The notes below the pieces were generated by a model. The model ran no database searches. It saw only the letters and a list, made by a program, of their open reading frames with translations, and had not been told where the DNA came from. The position numbers were made by a program, and so were the translations under genes. Below, piece after piece: positions 14,883-21,147 of a DNA stretch of 21,147 nucleotides; the stretch's first letter is position 1; each line of letters opens with the position of its first letter. The stretch comes from JBFMCU01 sp964428225 (GTDB lineage Bacteria > Planctomycetota > UBA1135 > GCA-002686595), in the NCBI GenBank assembly GCA_964428225.1, contig CAYRXS010000107.1, positions 1-21,147 of the forward strand, given 5' to 3'.

Positions 14883-15998
14883 TCACGGAAGCCGCGGCGG
14901 ATCCACCACGGTCTCGAAGAGCTCGTCCCAGCGCGGGGCGACGTTCTCCCAGGTGAAACGGTCCGTGAAGCACACGACCGCCCGGCGCTCGTCGATCGCC
15001 TCGCCCTCGCGGATCGCGCGCAGCGCGCGCACGAGCGGCTCGACGGGGCCCTCCTCGCGCGAGTACAGGAACCGGTCGCGTACGGCGCGGTCGGGGGGCA
15101 GCAGCTCGGGGTAGGCGAGATCGTCGGGCAGGACGCCCAGGCAGCCCGAGCGCAGCGCCTCGAGGGTGGCGATTCCGAAGAACTCGTGGCGCGCGGTCGA
15201 CAGCACGACGTGGGCGTCGGCGATCGCGGCGAGGTAGTCGGCGCGATCGGGCAGGAAGCCCAGTACGTCGAGCCGGTCGCCCAGCTCCGCGCGCAGGGCG
15301 TCGATCGCCGCGGGAGTCTCGCGGAAGCCCTGGCCCAGCACGCGCAGCCGGAACCGCTCGCCGCGCCCCTTCAGCTCGCGCATCGTGGAGAGCAGGAGGT
15401 CCGGGTCCTTGTCGTATTCCCAGCGGTGACTCCACAGCACCACGGGAGCCTCGACGGCGTCGGAGCGCGGCTCGCCCGCGGGTACGTCGATCCCTAAGGG
15501 GAGCACGCTCGATCTCCCCCGGGCCGTCGTCAGCGCGGGGCGCAGGTCGACGTCCGGCACATGCCTCAGGAGCTCTTTCGCGGCCGCGAAGAAGCTGTCG
15601 AGGTGGAAGCGCGAGTTGAAGACCGACCGCGACGCGGCGAGGATCGAATGCAGGTGGGTCAGCCCGAAGTGGTGATCGCGCGTCTCGTCCCCGCGCAGGG
15701 GGTAGGTGAGCTGGTTCTCGTGGAATACCGCGACCACCGGCGTGTCGCGCAGGGGCGGGGGCAGCACCGCGATCAGCTCGGGCAGGTTCAGGTAGTCGGA
15801 GACGAGCAGGAGGTCGAAGGGCTTCCTTTCGAGCAGGAGCCTCGCGAAGTGCACGGACGCCGTCCGCATCCGCCACTTCCACCCGCGGGGAGGGAGAGTC
15901 AAGACCTCGATCGAGTGCCGCGAGTGCCGCTCCAGCCCCTCGAGGAAGAGGACGTGCGAGAGCGCGGCGTAGGGTTCGATGGCGGCGAGGCGCAGCAT
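14883..15998 (-). CDS. tRNA-queuosine alpha-mannosyltransferase-like glycosyltransferase (DUF3524)
   Basis: This 371-residue protein matches the DUF3524/GTDC1 family, whose animal members attach mannose to queuosine-34 of tRNA-Asp; bacterial homologues are named by similarity. Diagnostic segments are the N-terminal AAIEPYAALSHVLFLEGL with LTLPPRGWKWRMR (4-45), the motif VFHENQLTYPLRG (91-103), HHFGLTHLHSILAA, and the GT-B nucleotide-sugar half with LWSHRWEYDKDPD and HEFFGIATLEALRSGCLGVLP. No signal peptide or membrane helix is seen, so it should be cytoplasmic. The start at 15998 aligns with the family; the frame stays open to 16142, but that extension is arginine-rich and unlike the family. 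No Shine-Dalgarno is visible. It converges on the sigma-fusion gene with 18 nt between the stops. A role in tRNA modification is inferred; no queuosine gene lies nearby. Confidence 0.9.
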   Translation of the reverse strand: MLRLAAIEPYAALSHVLFLEGLERHSRHSIEVLTLPPRGWKWRMRTASVHFARLLLERKPFDLLLVSDYLNLPELIAVLPPPLRDTPVVAVFHENQLTYPLRGDETRDHHFGLTHLHSILAASRSVFNSRFHLDSFFAAAKELLRHVPDVDLRPALTTARGRSSVLPLGIDVPAGEPRSDAVEAPVVLWSHRWEYDKDPDLLLSTMRELKGRGERFRLRVLGQGFRETPAAIDALRAELGDRLDVLGFLPDRADYLAAIADAHVVLSTARHEFFGIATLEALRSGCLGVLPDDLAYPELLPPDRAVRDRFLYSREEGPVEPLVRALRAIREGEAIDERRAVVCFTDRFTWENVAPRWDELFETVVDPPRLP

Positions 15999-16066
15999 GG
16001 GCGGAGGACGGCGGCCCGCGAATCGTACCCGGCCCCGGGGAATCCGTCTTCCGCCACGGTCGGGGC

Positions 16067-16094
16067 TTGCCGGAGAGCGTGACCGTCCTACATT
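16067..16094 (+). promoter_or_regulatory. Candidate promoter of the GNAT gene
   Basis: TTGCCG (16067-16072), 16 nt, then TACATT (16089-16094); each box matches four of six consensus bases. It lies in the 206-nt gap between the divergent DUF3524 and GNAT genes and would give a leader of about 105 nt. I see nothing else in this gap. Confidence 0.35.
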
Positions 16095-16190
16095 CCCCCG
16101 GACGACTTCACTTCCGAGCCGCCGGCCGCCGCGCTCCTCCACCGGCGTTCTCCAATGCGATCTCGAAGAGGGCCGGATCCGGTGGCGCCC

Positions 16191-16198
16191 AGAGGGGG
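16191..16198 (+). promoter_or_regulatory. Ribosome binding site of the GNAT gene
   Basis: AGAGGGGG lies 6 nt before the ATG at 16205 and decides this start against the in-frame ATG at 16067, whose extra 46 residues show no conserved character. Confidence 0.6.
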
Positions 16199-16204
16199 AT
16201 TCCC

Positions 16205-16801
16205 ATGAGCAGCCCTGCGAGCAAGACCGTGAAGCTGAAGGACGATACCGAGGTCGTGGTCCGGTCGATGACCGTGGACGACCTCGAGCGATCCTGGGCC
16301 TTCTTCCAGGGGCTTCCCGCGAAGGATAGAGCCTATCTACGATGCGACGTCTCGAATCGTGACGTCGTCGAGAAGCGAACCCGGGCCCTGAAGACGAACC
16401 GGGTGAAACGGCTGGTGGCCGTCGTCGACGACGACATCGTGGCCGAGGGCGCTCTGGAGCAGGAGGGCCTCGGGTGGAAGGAGCACGTCAGCGAGCTGAG
16501 GCTCATCGTCGCGCGCCCCTACCAGCGTAAGGGGCTCGGGATGCTGTTGGCGCGGGAGCTCTTCACCCTCGCCGCCAGCCTCAGGGTCGAGGAGATCATC
16601 GTGAAGGTGATGCGACCCCAGCTTCCCGCCCGCCGGATCTTCCGAACGCTCGGCTTCCACGAGGAGATCCTGATGCCGGAATACGTCAAGGACCTCGAGG
16701 GCCAGAAGCAGGACCTGATCCTGGCGCGATGCGATCTCGAAGCCCTCTGGCAGGAGCTGGAGGACTACTTCGCGACGTCCGACTGGCAGCGCGTGCGCTG
16801 A
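16205..16801 (+). CDS. GNAT family N-acetyltransferase
   Basis: This 198-residue protein has the GNAT fold layout. An N-terminal strand-helix (VVVRSMTVDDLERSWAFFQGL, residues 18-37) is followed by central strands (RLVAVVDDDIVAEGAL, 69-84). Motif A is ELRLIVARPYQRKGLGMLLARELF, where QRKGLG (107-112) is the acetyl-CoA pyrophosphate loop. A C-terminal segment ARRIFRTLGFHEE is motif B. Opening with K-L-K-D-D-T-E-V-V-V-R-S-M, it resembles stand-alone GNAT domains that act on small molecules or proteins, but the acceptor cannot be inferred. It is probably cytoplasmic and monocistronic: its stop faces the radical SAM gene across a hairpin at 16817-16834. Confidence 0.88.
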   Translation: MSSPASKTVKLKDDTEVVVRSMTVDDLERSWAFFQGLPAKDRAYLRCDVSNRDVVEKRTRALKTNRVKRLVAVVDDDIVAEGALEQEGLGWKEHVSELRLIVARPYQRKGLGMLLARELFTLAASLRVEEIIVKVMRPQLPARRIFRTLGFHEEILMPEYVKDLEGQKQDLILARCDLEALWQELEDYFATSDWQRVR

Positions 16802-16816
16802 TCCGCTCGGTCGATC

Positions 16817-16834
16817 CCCCGCGATGCCGCGGGG
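16817..16834. terminator. Bidirectional hairpin between convergent GNAT and radical SAM genes
   Basis: CCCCGCG and CGCGGGG form a perfect 7-bp stem around the loop ATGC, midway in the 42-nt gap between two convergent stop codons. It has no T-run on either side; a terminator role is inferred from position. Confidence 0.45.
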
Positions 16835-16843
16835 CCGGAGCCC

Positions 16844-17869
16844 CTAGGATTCGAATAGCTCGCCCTGAACCGGGGCGGGGCGCGAGGGGCACAGGCTGTC
16901 CCCGTCCTCCTCGTCACGGGCCATGAAGCCCAGGCGGCGGCAGTGGATGTCGAAGAGGCGGACCGTCGCCTCCCAGCGGGGGCCGCGACCGCGCATGCGC
17001 TCGTGGAAACGCGATTCCTCGAGCCGGCCCCCGCGCACGTCGTGCAGGGCGGAGAGCACGTGGGCCGCGCGCTGGGGCAGGGCCTCCTCGAGGCGCTCAC
17101 GGAAGACGACCATCGCCTCGTCGCGCAGGTGCAGCAGCGCGGTGAAGGCGCGGGTCGCCCCGGCGTCGGCGGCGCGGCGGAGGATCTCGGGGATCGCGCT
17201 CTCGTTCAGAGCGGGGATCACGGGGGCGAGGGCGACTCCCACGGGGATGCCGTGGTCGGCGAGGGCGCGTACCGTTTCGAAGCGCCGCGCGGGCGAGCTC
17301 GCGCCCGGTTCGATCGCGCGCGCGAGGCGGGAGTCGGCGAAGGGGATCGACACGTACACGTGCACCCCCGGGCCGCGGGCGAGCTTCGCGAGCAGGTCGG
17401 CGTCGCGCTGGATCAGGGCGGCGCGGGTGAGCAGCACCACGGGATTCGAGAAGCGCCGGCACACCTCGAGGCAGCGGCGCGTGAGCTCGAAGCTCGCCTC
17501 GAGGGGCTGGTAGGGATCCGTGACCCCCGAGAACAGGATCGGCTCGCCCCGCCAGGACCGCGAGCCGAGCTTCTCGTGCAGCAGCTCCGGCGCGTTCGTC
17601 TTCACCACGATCTTGCGCTCGAAGTCCGTCCCCGCGCCGAAGGAGAGGTACTGGTGGTGGACGCGCGCGAAGCAGTAGGCGCAGGCGTGCTGGCAGCCGC
17701 GGTAGGGATTCAGGCTCCAGCGGAAGGGGATGTCCGGGCTCTCGTTCGTGGCGAGGATGCTCCGGGCGCGCTCCTCGTACACCTCGAGCCGGGCGGGAGG
17801 CGGGGGCTCCAGCCATTCGACCGCCGTGGACTCCCAGGGGTTCGGCGGATTGGAGACGGGGCGCGGCAT
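16844..17869 (-). CDS. PA0069-family radical SAM protein (spore photoproduct lyase-like)
   Basis: This 341-residue protein belongs to the radical SAM group often named PA0069 or SplB-like (mycobacterial homologue Rv2578c). The [4Fe-4S] cluster motif is GCQHACAYCFAR, Cys59-x3-Cys63-x2-Cys66, preceded by the family-typical SLNPYRGC. Further family motifs are KIVVKTNAPELL, ILFSGVTDPYQPLE and VSIPFADSRLARAIEPG, where the glutamate-proline pair precedes the SPARRFETVRAL helix. The reaction of this subfamily is unknown to me; similarity to spore photoproduct lyase does not prove DNA repair. No signal peptide. The ATG at 17869 is preceded by a 5-bp hairpin (17871-17885) and a G-rich run rather than a clear Shine-Dalgarno. 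It is divergent from the glycosidase gene, sharing a 94-nt promoter region. Confidence 0.9.
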   Translation of the reverse strand: MPRPVSNPPNPWESTAVEWLEPPPPARLEVYEERARSILATNESPDIPFRWSLNPYRGCQHACAYCFARVHHQYLSFGAGTDFERKIVVKTNAPELLHEKLGSRSWRGEPILFSGVTDPYQPLEASFELTRRCLEVCRRFSNPVVLLTRAALIQRDADLLAKLARGPGVHVYVSIPFADSRLARAIEPGASSPARRFETVRALADHGIPVGVALAPVIPALNESAIPEILRRAADAGATRAFTALLHLRDEAMVVFRERLEEALPQRAAHVLSALHDVRGGRLEESRFHERMRGRGPRWEATVRLFDIHCRRLGFMARDEEDGDSLCPSRPAPVQGELFES

Positions 17870-17897
17870 CGACGAAACGCTCGTCCCCCCCGCTCCG

Positions 17898-17906
17898 ATC
17901 TTAGCA
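17898..17906 (-). promoter_or_regulatory. Candidate extended -10 of the radical SAM gene
   Basis: On the minus strand TGCTAAGAT fits the extended -10 pattern TGnTAnnAT. It sits 28 nt before the ATG at 17869. No -35 is needed or seen. Confidence 0.35.
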
Positions 17907-17928
17907 TCGAGCCGGCGGATCCGTGCGC

Positions 17929-17937
17929 TGGTATGAT
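17929..17937 (+). promoter_or_regulatory. Candidate extended -10 promoter of the glycosidase gene
   Basis: TGGTATGAT has the TG motif one base before TATGAT (five of six consensus bases). The predicted start near 17944 gives a leader of about 20 nt that still holds GGAGG. No good -35 is visible, consistent with an extended -10 promoter. Confidence 0.45.
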
Positions 17938-17950
17938 TCTCTCCCTCGAT

Positions 17951-17955
17951 GGAGG
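17951..17955 (+). promoter_or_regulatory. Ribosome binding site that sets the glycosidase start
   Basis: GGAGG lies 8 nt before the GTG at 17964 and overlaps codons of the alternative ATG at 17949. It favours GTG as the start, giving a signal peptide that begins MKHALLLLAALPLANA. Confidence 0.65.
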
Positions 17956-17963
17956 TTCGTTCC

Positions 17964-20597
17964 GTGAAGCACGCACTCCTTCTGCTCGCCGCCTTGCCCC
18001 TGGCGAATGCTGGCCGGACGTCGGGTGATCCTCAGGACGCGTCGCCCGAGCTCGAGTGGCCCAAGCCCGTCCGCGAGAATCGTCCCGGGCTGTACTGGTG
18101 GATCCCGGGCAGCGCCATGGACGAGGAGAACATGACGTGGAACCTCGAGACCCTGCGCGAGGCGGGTTTCGGGGGGATGAGCATGGTGCTCATCTACGGG
18201 GCGAAGGGGGAGGAGGAGCGCTTCCTCGACTTCCTCTCGCCGCGCTGGGTGGAGATGTTCGACCACACCGCGCGGGAGGCGGAGCGACTCGACCTCTGGC
18301 TCGACCTGACTCCGGGCGGAGGCTGGCGGATGGGGGGACCCGAGATAGACGAGGCGCGCGGCGAGCAGGCGATCGCGTTCGAGGACGGCCGACTCGCGCC
18401 CCGATCCATCGAGTCCCGGGTGAAGCGGGCGGGGCCCGGAGCGACGGGGCGCGCGATCAATCCCTACTCGCAGCGCATCCTCCTCGAGTACCTGGAGAAG
18501 TTCGACCGCGTCTTCCGGCGCGAGGGGAGCTCCGTCCCGCGCGCCTTCTATCACGACTCGTTCGAGTACCGCGGGAACTGGTGCGGGGAGCTCCTCCAAG
18601 CCTTTTCCGCGCGGCACGGCTACGACCTGGCCGATCACGCGCGCGCCCTCGCCGGGGACGGGGATCCCGACCTCGTGGGCCGCGTGCGCCACGACTACCG
18701 GCAGACGCTCAACGACCTCCACCTCGAGTGTGTGGAGGCCCTGGCGGGCTGGGCCGCGGGGTACGGCGCGACGGTGCGCCAGCAGGCCCACGGCTCGCCC
18801 ACTAACCTCCTCGACGCCTATGCGGCCTGCGGCATCCCGGAGACCGAGGTCTTCGGGGCGAACGTCTTCGCGATCCCCGGGCTGCGCCGCGAGCCCGACA
18901 ACGTGCGCGCGGATCGTCACTCACCCCTGGTGAACCGCCTCGCCTCCTCGGCGGCGCACGTGGGGGGACGCCGGCTCGTCGCCTCGGAGACGTGCACCTG
19001 GGTGCGTAACCACTTCCGCACCGCCCTGTCCCAGGTGAAGCCGGAGGTGGACCGGCTCTTCCTCACGGGGATCAACCACGTCTTCTTCCACGGATGCTGC
19101 TACTCGCCGAAGGACGCGGAGTGGCCCGGGTGGCTGTTCTACGCCTCGCTTCAGTGCAATCCCCGCAACGCGTTCTGGCGCGACGTTCCGGCCCTGACCG
19201 CCTATGTGACCCGCTGTCAGTCGATCCTGCAGGCGGGGGAGCCGGACAACGACGTCCTGCTCTACTGGCCGATCCACGACCTGTGGAGCTCGCCGGCCGA
19301 TCCGTTGAACCGCAACCTCACCGTCCACCACCCCGAGTTCCTCACCGAGTCGAGCTGCGGGCGTGCGGCCTATGAGTTGCTCGCCTGGGGCCACTCGTTC
19401 GACTTCGCGTCAGATCGCCTGCTGCAAGGGATTCGGTGGGAGGACGAGCACCTCCGCGGCTCGGGGGCCGCCTGGAGGACGGTGCTCGTTCCCGAGGCGA
19501 CCCACCTGCCCGTCGCGACCATCACGAAGCTGTTCGAGCTCGCGAGGAGTGGAGCCACCGTGCTCTTCCACGGGAAGCCCCCCACGGACGTTCCCGGGCT
19601 CGGGCGACTCGAGGAGCGTCGCGATCGGACGAGTCTGCGGCGCATGATGCTGGCCGGCCTCGGGACGGCACTGGAGGAGGTCGGGGAGTTCAACCTGGCG
19701 GAGATCGAAGTGGGGGCGGGTCGCATCGTGGTGGGGGAGAACGTCGTCAGCCTGCTCATGGATGCCGGTGTCCGCAACGAGCGGATGGTGGCCGAGGGGC
19801 TGCAATACGTCCGCCGCCGCCGGGAAGGCGCCACGTGCTACTTCGTCGTGAACCAGGGATCGACCGCGGTGGACGCGTGGATTCCCCTCGGGCGTCCCGC
19901 GCGCAGCGTCGTCGTCCTCGATCCGATGACCGGCCGGAGCGGAGTCGCCCCGCGGCGCGGTCCCGCCACCGCTCCCGAGGTTCGCCTGCAGCTCCGCCCC
20001 GGGGAGACCCGGATCCTGCGGGCGCTACGCGGCGAGGAGGTCACGGGACCCGAGTGGCCGATCTTGGTCCCGACCGGCGAGCCGCGGCCCGTGACCGGCG
20101 ATTGGCACGTCGAGTTCCTGGAGGGAGGGCCCGTGCGACCCGCCTCCTTCGAGACCGCCAAGCTCGCGTCGTGGACGGAGCTCGGGGACGAGGAGGCGCG
20201 ACGCTTCGCGGGGACCGCGCGCTACCGGATCGAGCTCGAGATGCCCGAGGGCGAGGCCTCCCTCTGGCGCCTCGACCTCGGAGACGTCCGCGAGAGCGCC
20301 CGGGTCCTCGTGGACGGCCGACCCGTGGGCACGCTGATCGCCCACCCCTTCACGCTCGACCTCGAGGGCTCGCTGCCGCCGGGCCGCCACGTCCTGGAGA
20401 TCGAGGTGACGAACCTCTCCGCGAACCGCATCCGCGACCTGGACCGTCGCGGCGTCGCGTGGAAGCGCTTCCACGACATCAACTTCGTGGACCACGAGTA
20501 CCGCCCCTTCGACGCGAGCGGCTGGCCCGTGGCCCCCTCGGGCCTCCTGGGCCCCGTCACCCTCACGGCGCTGGGGTGCGAGTCGGAGGCGCGCTGA
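17964..20597 (+). CDS. Exported GH106-like glycosidase (alpha-L-rhamnosidase family type)
   Basis: This 877-residue protein has a short signal peptide (1-16, cut after LANA) and then the N-terminal block RPGLYWWIPGSAMDEENMTW (40-59) with NLETLREAGFGGMSMVLIYG, typical of GH106 alpha-L-rhamnosidases and relatives. Acidic candidates for catalysis are Glu201 (FYHDSFEYRGNW), Glu294 (IPETEVFG) and Glu342 (ASETCTW); I cannot assign acid and base. The C-terminal part (about 725-875) is a beta-sandwich, galactose-binding-like region (RIELEMPEG, LDLGDVRESARVLVDGR, GRHVLEIEVTNLSANRIRD) ending GLLGPVTL, as in many GH106 and GH2-like enzymes. It should act outside the cytoplasm on rhamnose-containing or related glycans; the sugar is inferred. 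The GTG start is chosen over ATG 17949 because GGAGG precedes it. It converges with the Cys-rich repeat gene, 24 nt apart. Confidence 0.85.
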   Translation: MKHALLLLAALPLANAGRTSGDPQDASPELEWPKPVRENRPGLYWWIPGSAMDEENMTWNLETLREAGFGGMSMVLIYGAKGEEERFLDFLSPRWVEMFDHTAREAERLDLWLDLTPGGGWRMGGPEIDEARGEQAIAFEDGRLAPRSIESRVKRAGPGATGRAINPYSQRILLEYLEKFDRVFRREGSSVPRAFYHDSFEYRGNWCGELLQAFSARHGYDLADHARALAGDGDPDLVGRVRHDYRQTLNDLHLECVEALAGWAAGYGATVRQQAHGSPTNLLDAYAACGIPETEVFGANVFAIPGLRREPDNVRADRHSPLVNRLASSAAHVGGRRLVASETCTWVRNHFRTALSQVKPEVDRLFLTGINHVFFHGCCYSPKDAEWPGWLFYASLQCNPRNAFWRDVPALTAYVTRCQSILQAGEPDNDVLLYWPIHDLWSSPADPLNRNLTVHHPEFLTESSCGRAAYELLAWGHSFDFASDRLLQGIRWEDEHLRGSGAAWRTVLVPEATHLPVATITKLFELARSGATVLFHGKPPTDVPGLGRLEERRDRTSLRRMMLAGLGTALEEVGEFNLAEIEVGAGRIVVGENVVSLLMDAGVRNERMVAEGLQYVRRRREGATCYFVVNQGSTAVDAWIPLGRPARSVVVLDPMTGRSGVAPRRGPATAPEVRLQLRPGETRILRALRGEEVTGPEWPILVPTGEPRPVTGDWHVEFLEGGPVRPASFETAKLASWTELGDEEARRFAGTARYRIELEMPEGEASLWRLDLGDVRESARVLVDGRPVGTLIAHPFTLDLEGSLPPGRHVLEIEVTNLSANRIRDLDRRGVAWKRFHDINFVDHEYRPFDASGWPVAPSGLLGPVTLTALGCESEAR

Positions 20598-20621
20598 CGC
20601 CCCTCCGGCCGCCCTCGACGC

Positions 20622-21147
20622 CTACCTCTCCTTGGTCGCGGCGTCGATCTTCGCGAGGTATTTCGCGGGCTCCTTGCGGAAGGGCTTGATGCAGCCCTTG
20701 CAGCAGAAGCGCACGAGCCGCGTGCCGTAGAGGTGATCCACCGGCCCGCCCATGGCGTCGAGGGCCTTGCCGGTGACCACGCAGGTCTCGAGGGGGTAGG
20801 TCTCCGCCTGGGTCCGGATCAGGGCCGCGTCGACCTTGGCGAGGTATTTCGCGGGATTCTCGGCGACCTTCGCCACGCACGGCTTGCAGCAGAGGCGGAT
20901 CAGCCGCGTGCCGTGGACGTACTCGATCGGCTCCCCGTTGACGTCCACGGGCTTGTCCTCCATCACCACGCAGTTCTTCAGGGGGTAGGAGGCTCTCTGC
21001 GCCTTCACGACCGCCGCGTCGATCTTCTCGAACACGGTCTCGGGGCTCTTCTCGACCGCCTTGATGCAGCCCTTACAGCAGAGCCGCACCAGCCGATCCT
21101 GGTGCACGAGGTCGACCGGCCCGCCCATGGCGTCGAGGGCCTTGCCG
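20622..21147 (-). CDS. Cys-Cys-Lys-x-Cys tandem-repeat protein (TRASH/YHS-like metal-binding units), 5' end outside the window
   Basis: The visible 174 residues are three units of about 62 residues, and the frame is open at the right edge, so the N-terminus and perhaps more units are missing. Each unit has Cys-Val-Val (lost to the edge in the first unit), then a GxPV/I turn, a strand R-L-[VI]-R-[LF] leading into CCK[GP]C, a P-x-K-Y-L-A-K-[IV]-D-A-A helix and a linker Y-P-L. In the two complete units the spacing is Cys-x26-CCKPC and Cys-x25-CCKGC, which resembles the Cys-x(n)-Cys-x3-Cys plan of TRASH/YHS metal-binding domains. The CCKxC motifs lie at 21066-21080, 20877-20891 and 20691-20705, 189 and 186 nt apart. 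A metal-binding or metal-sensing role is inferred. Location is unknown because the N-terminus is not visible. No neighbouring metal transporter is in the window. Confidence 0.8.
   Translation of the reverse strand, partial: GKALDAMGGPVDLVHQDRLVRLCCKGCIKAVEKSPETVFEKIDAAVVKAQRASYPLKNCVVMEDKPVDVNGEPIEYVHGTRLIRLCCKPCVAKVAENPAKYLAKVDAALIRTQAETYPLETCVVTGKALDAMGGPVDHLYGTRLVRFCCKGCIKPFRKEPAKYLAKIDAATKER
20740..20772 (-). repeat. 33-nt direct repeat, copy 2
   Basis: Identical over 33 nt to 21115-21147, 375 nt (125 codons) away and in frame. It encodes the GKALDAMGGPVD segment of the last unit. Identity of synonymous positions implies recent duplication or conversion within the gene. Confidence 0.85.
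21115..21147 (-). repeat. 33-nt direct repeat, copy 1 (cut by window edge)
   Basis: Identical to 20740-20772; the match runs to the last base of the window and may continue beyond it. The middle unit between the copies has a different sequence (MEDKPVDVNGEPIE), so the repeating block may be a pair of units. Confidence 0.85.

Noticed and set aside
15999..16142. Longer start for the DUF3524 glycosyltransferase (48 extra residues)
   Set aside because: The extension is Arg/Gly/Pro-rich, and the family begins exactly at the ATG at 15998 (MLRLAAIEPY).
16067..16204. ATG 16067 as start of the GNAT gene
   Set aside because: No ribosome binding site, extra residues without GNAT character; AGAGGGGG precedes ATG 16205.
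17949..17963. ATG 17949 as start of the glycosidase
   Set aside because: GGAGG needed for initiation overlaps its second and third codons and is ideally spaced for GTG 17964.
1..21147. CRISPR arrays, tRNA or rRNA genes, transposases and integrases
   Set aside because: I looked for regularly spaced short repeats, tRNA-like cloverleafs and recombinase motifs and found none; the only direct repeat seen is the coding repeat at 20740/21115.

Overview
The window is about 21 kb of very GC-rich, gene-dense bacterial DNA holding eleven protein genes, two of them cut by the window edges. I see no RNA gene, insertion sequence, phage gene or CRISPR array. A membrane-tethered ECF sigma factor with a carboxypeptidase-regulatory-like extracellular part, a lipoprotein sulfatase, a GH106-type glycosidase, a beta-propeller/PKD secreted protein and a protein made of Cys-Cys-Lys-x-Cys repeats together suggest a planctomycete, perhaps a marine deep-branching lineage. 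This is an inference from gene content only; other GC-rich didermal phyla are not excluded.

Layout. (1) Positions 1-6625, minus strand: rsgA, then a promoter and an acyl-CoA mutase operon, icmF - mutA - mutB, which runs off the left edge. icmF is a fused isobutyryl-CoA-type mutase with its own GTPase chaperone. mutA and mutB are the two subunits of methylmalonyl-CoA mutase; mutA looks internally shortened. (2) 6630-9950, plus: a large beta-propeller/PKD protein whose first codon almost touches the rsgA start and which shows no signal peptide, followed by a strong hairpin. (3) 10080-14864, plus: ytoQ translationally coupled to a lipoprotein sulfatase, then the sigma-factor/transmembrane/extracellular fusion. 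(4) 14883-15998, minus: tRNA-queuosine mannosyltransferase-like glycosyltransferase (DUF3524). (5) 16205-16801, plus: GNAT acetyltransferase, convergent with a PA0069-type radical SAM gene (16844-17869, minus). (6) 17964-20597, plus: exported GH106-like glycosidase, divergent from the radical SAM gene. (7) 20622-21147, minus, open at the right edge: the Cys-rich tandem-repeat protein.

How the genes may work together. The mutases would process branched or odd-chain acyl-CoA: isobutyryl-CoA to n-butyryl-CoA, and methylmalonyl-CoA to succinyl-CoA. The sulfatase and the rhamnosidase-like enzyme suit breakdown of sulfated, deoxysugar-containing polysaccharide outside the cytoplasm. The membrane-tethered sigma factor is the only evident transcription regulator and lies directly downstream of the sulfatase. 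Four intergenic regions carry a TANGAT hexamer that may be the local -10 element. No stretch longer than 300 bases lacks a gene. The least certain interval is about 6626-6850, where the starts of rsgA and of the propeller gene cannot be fixed.
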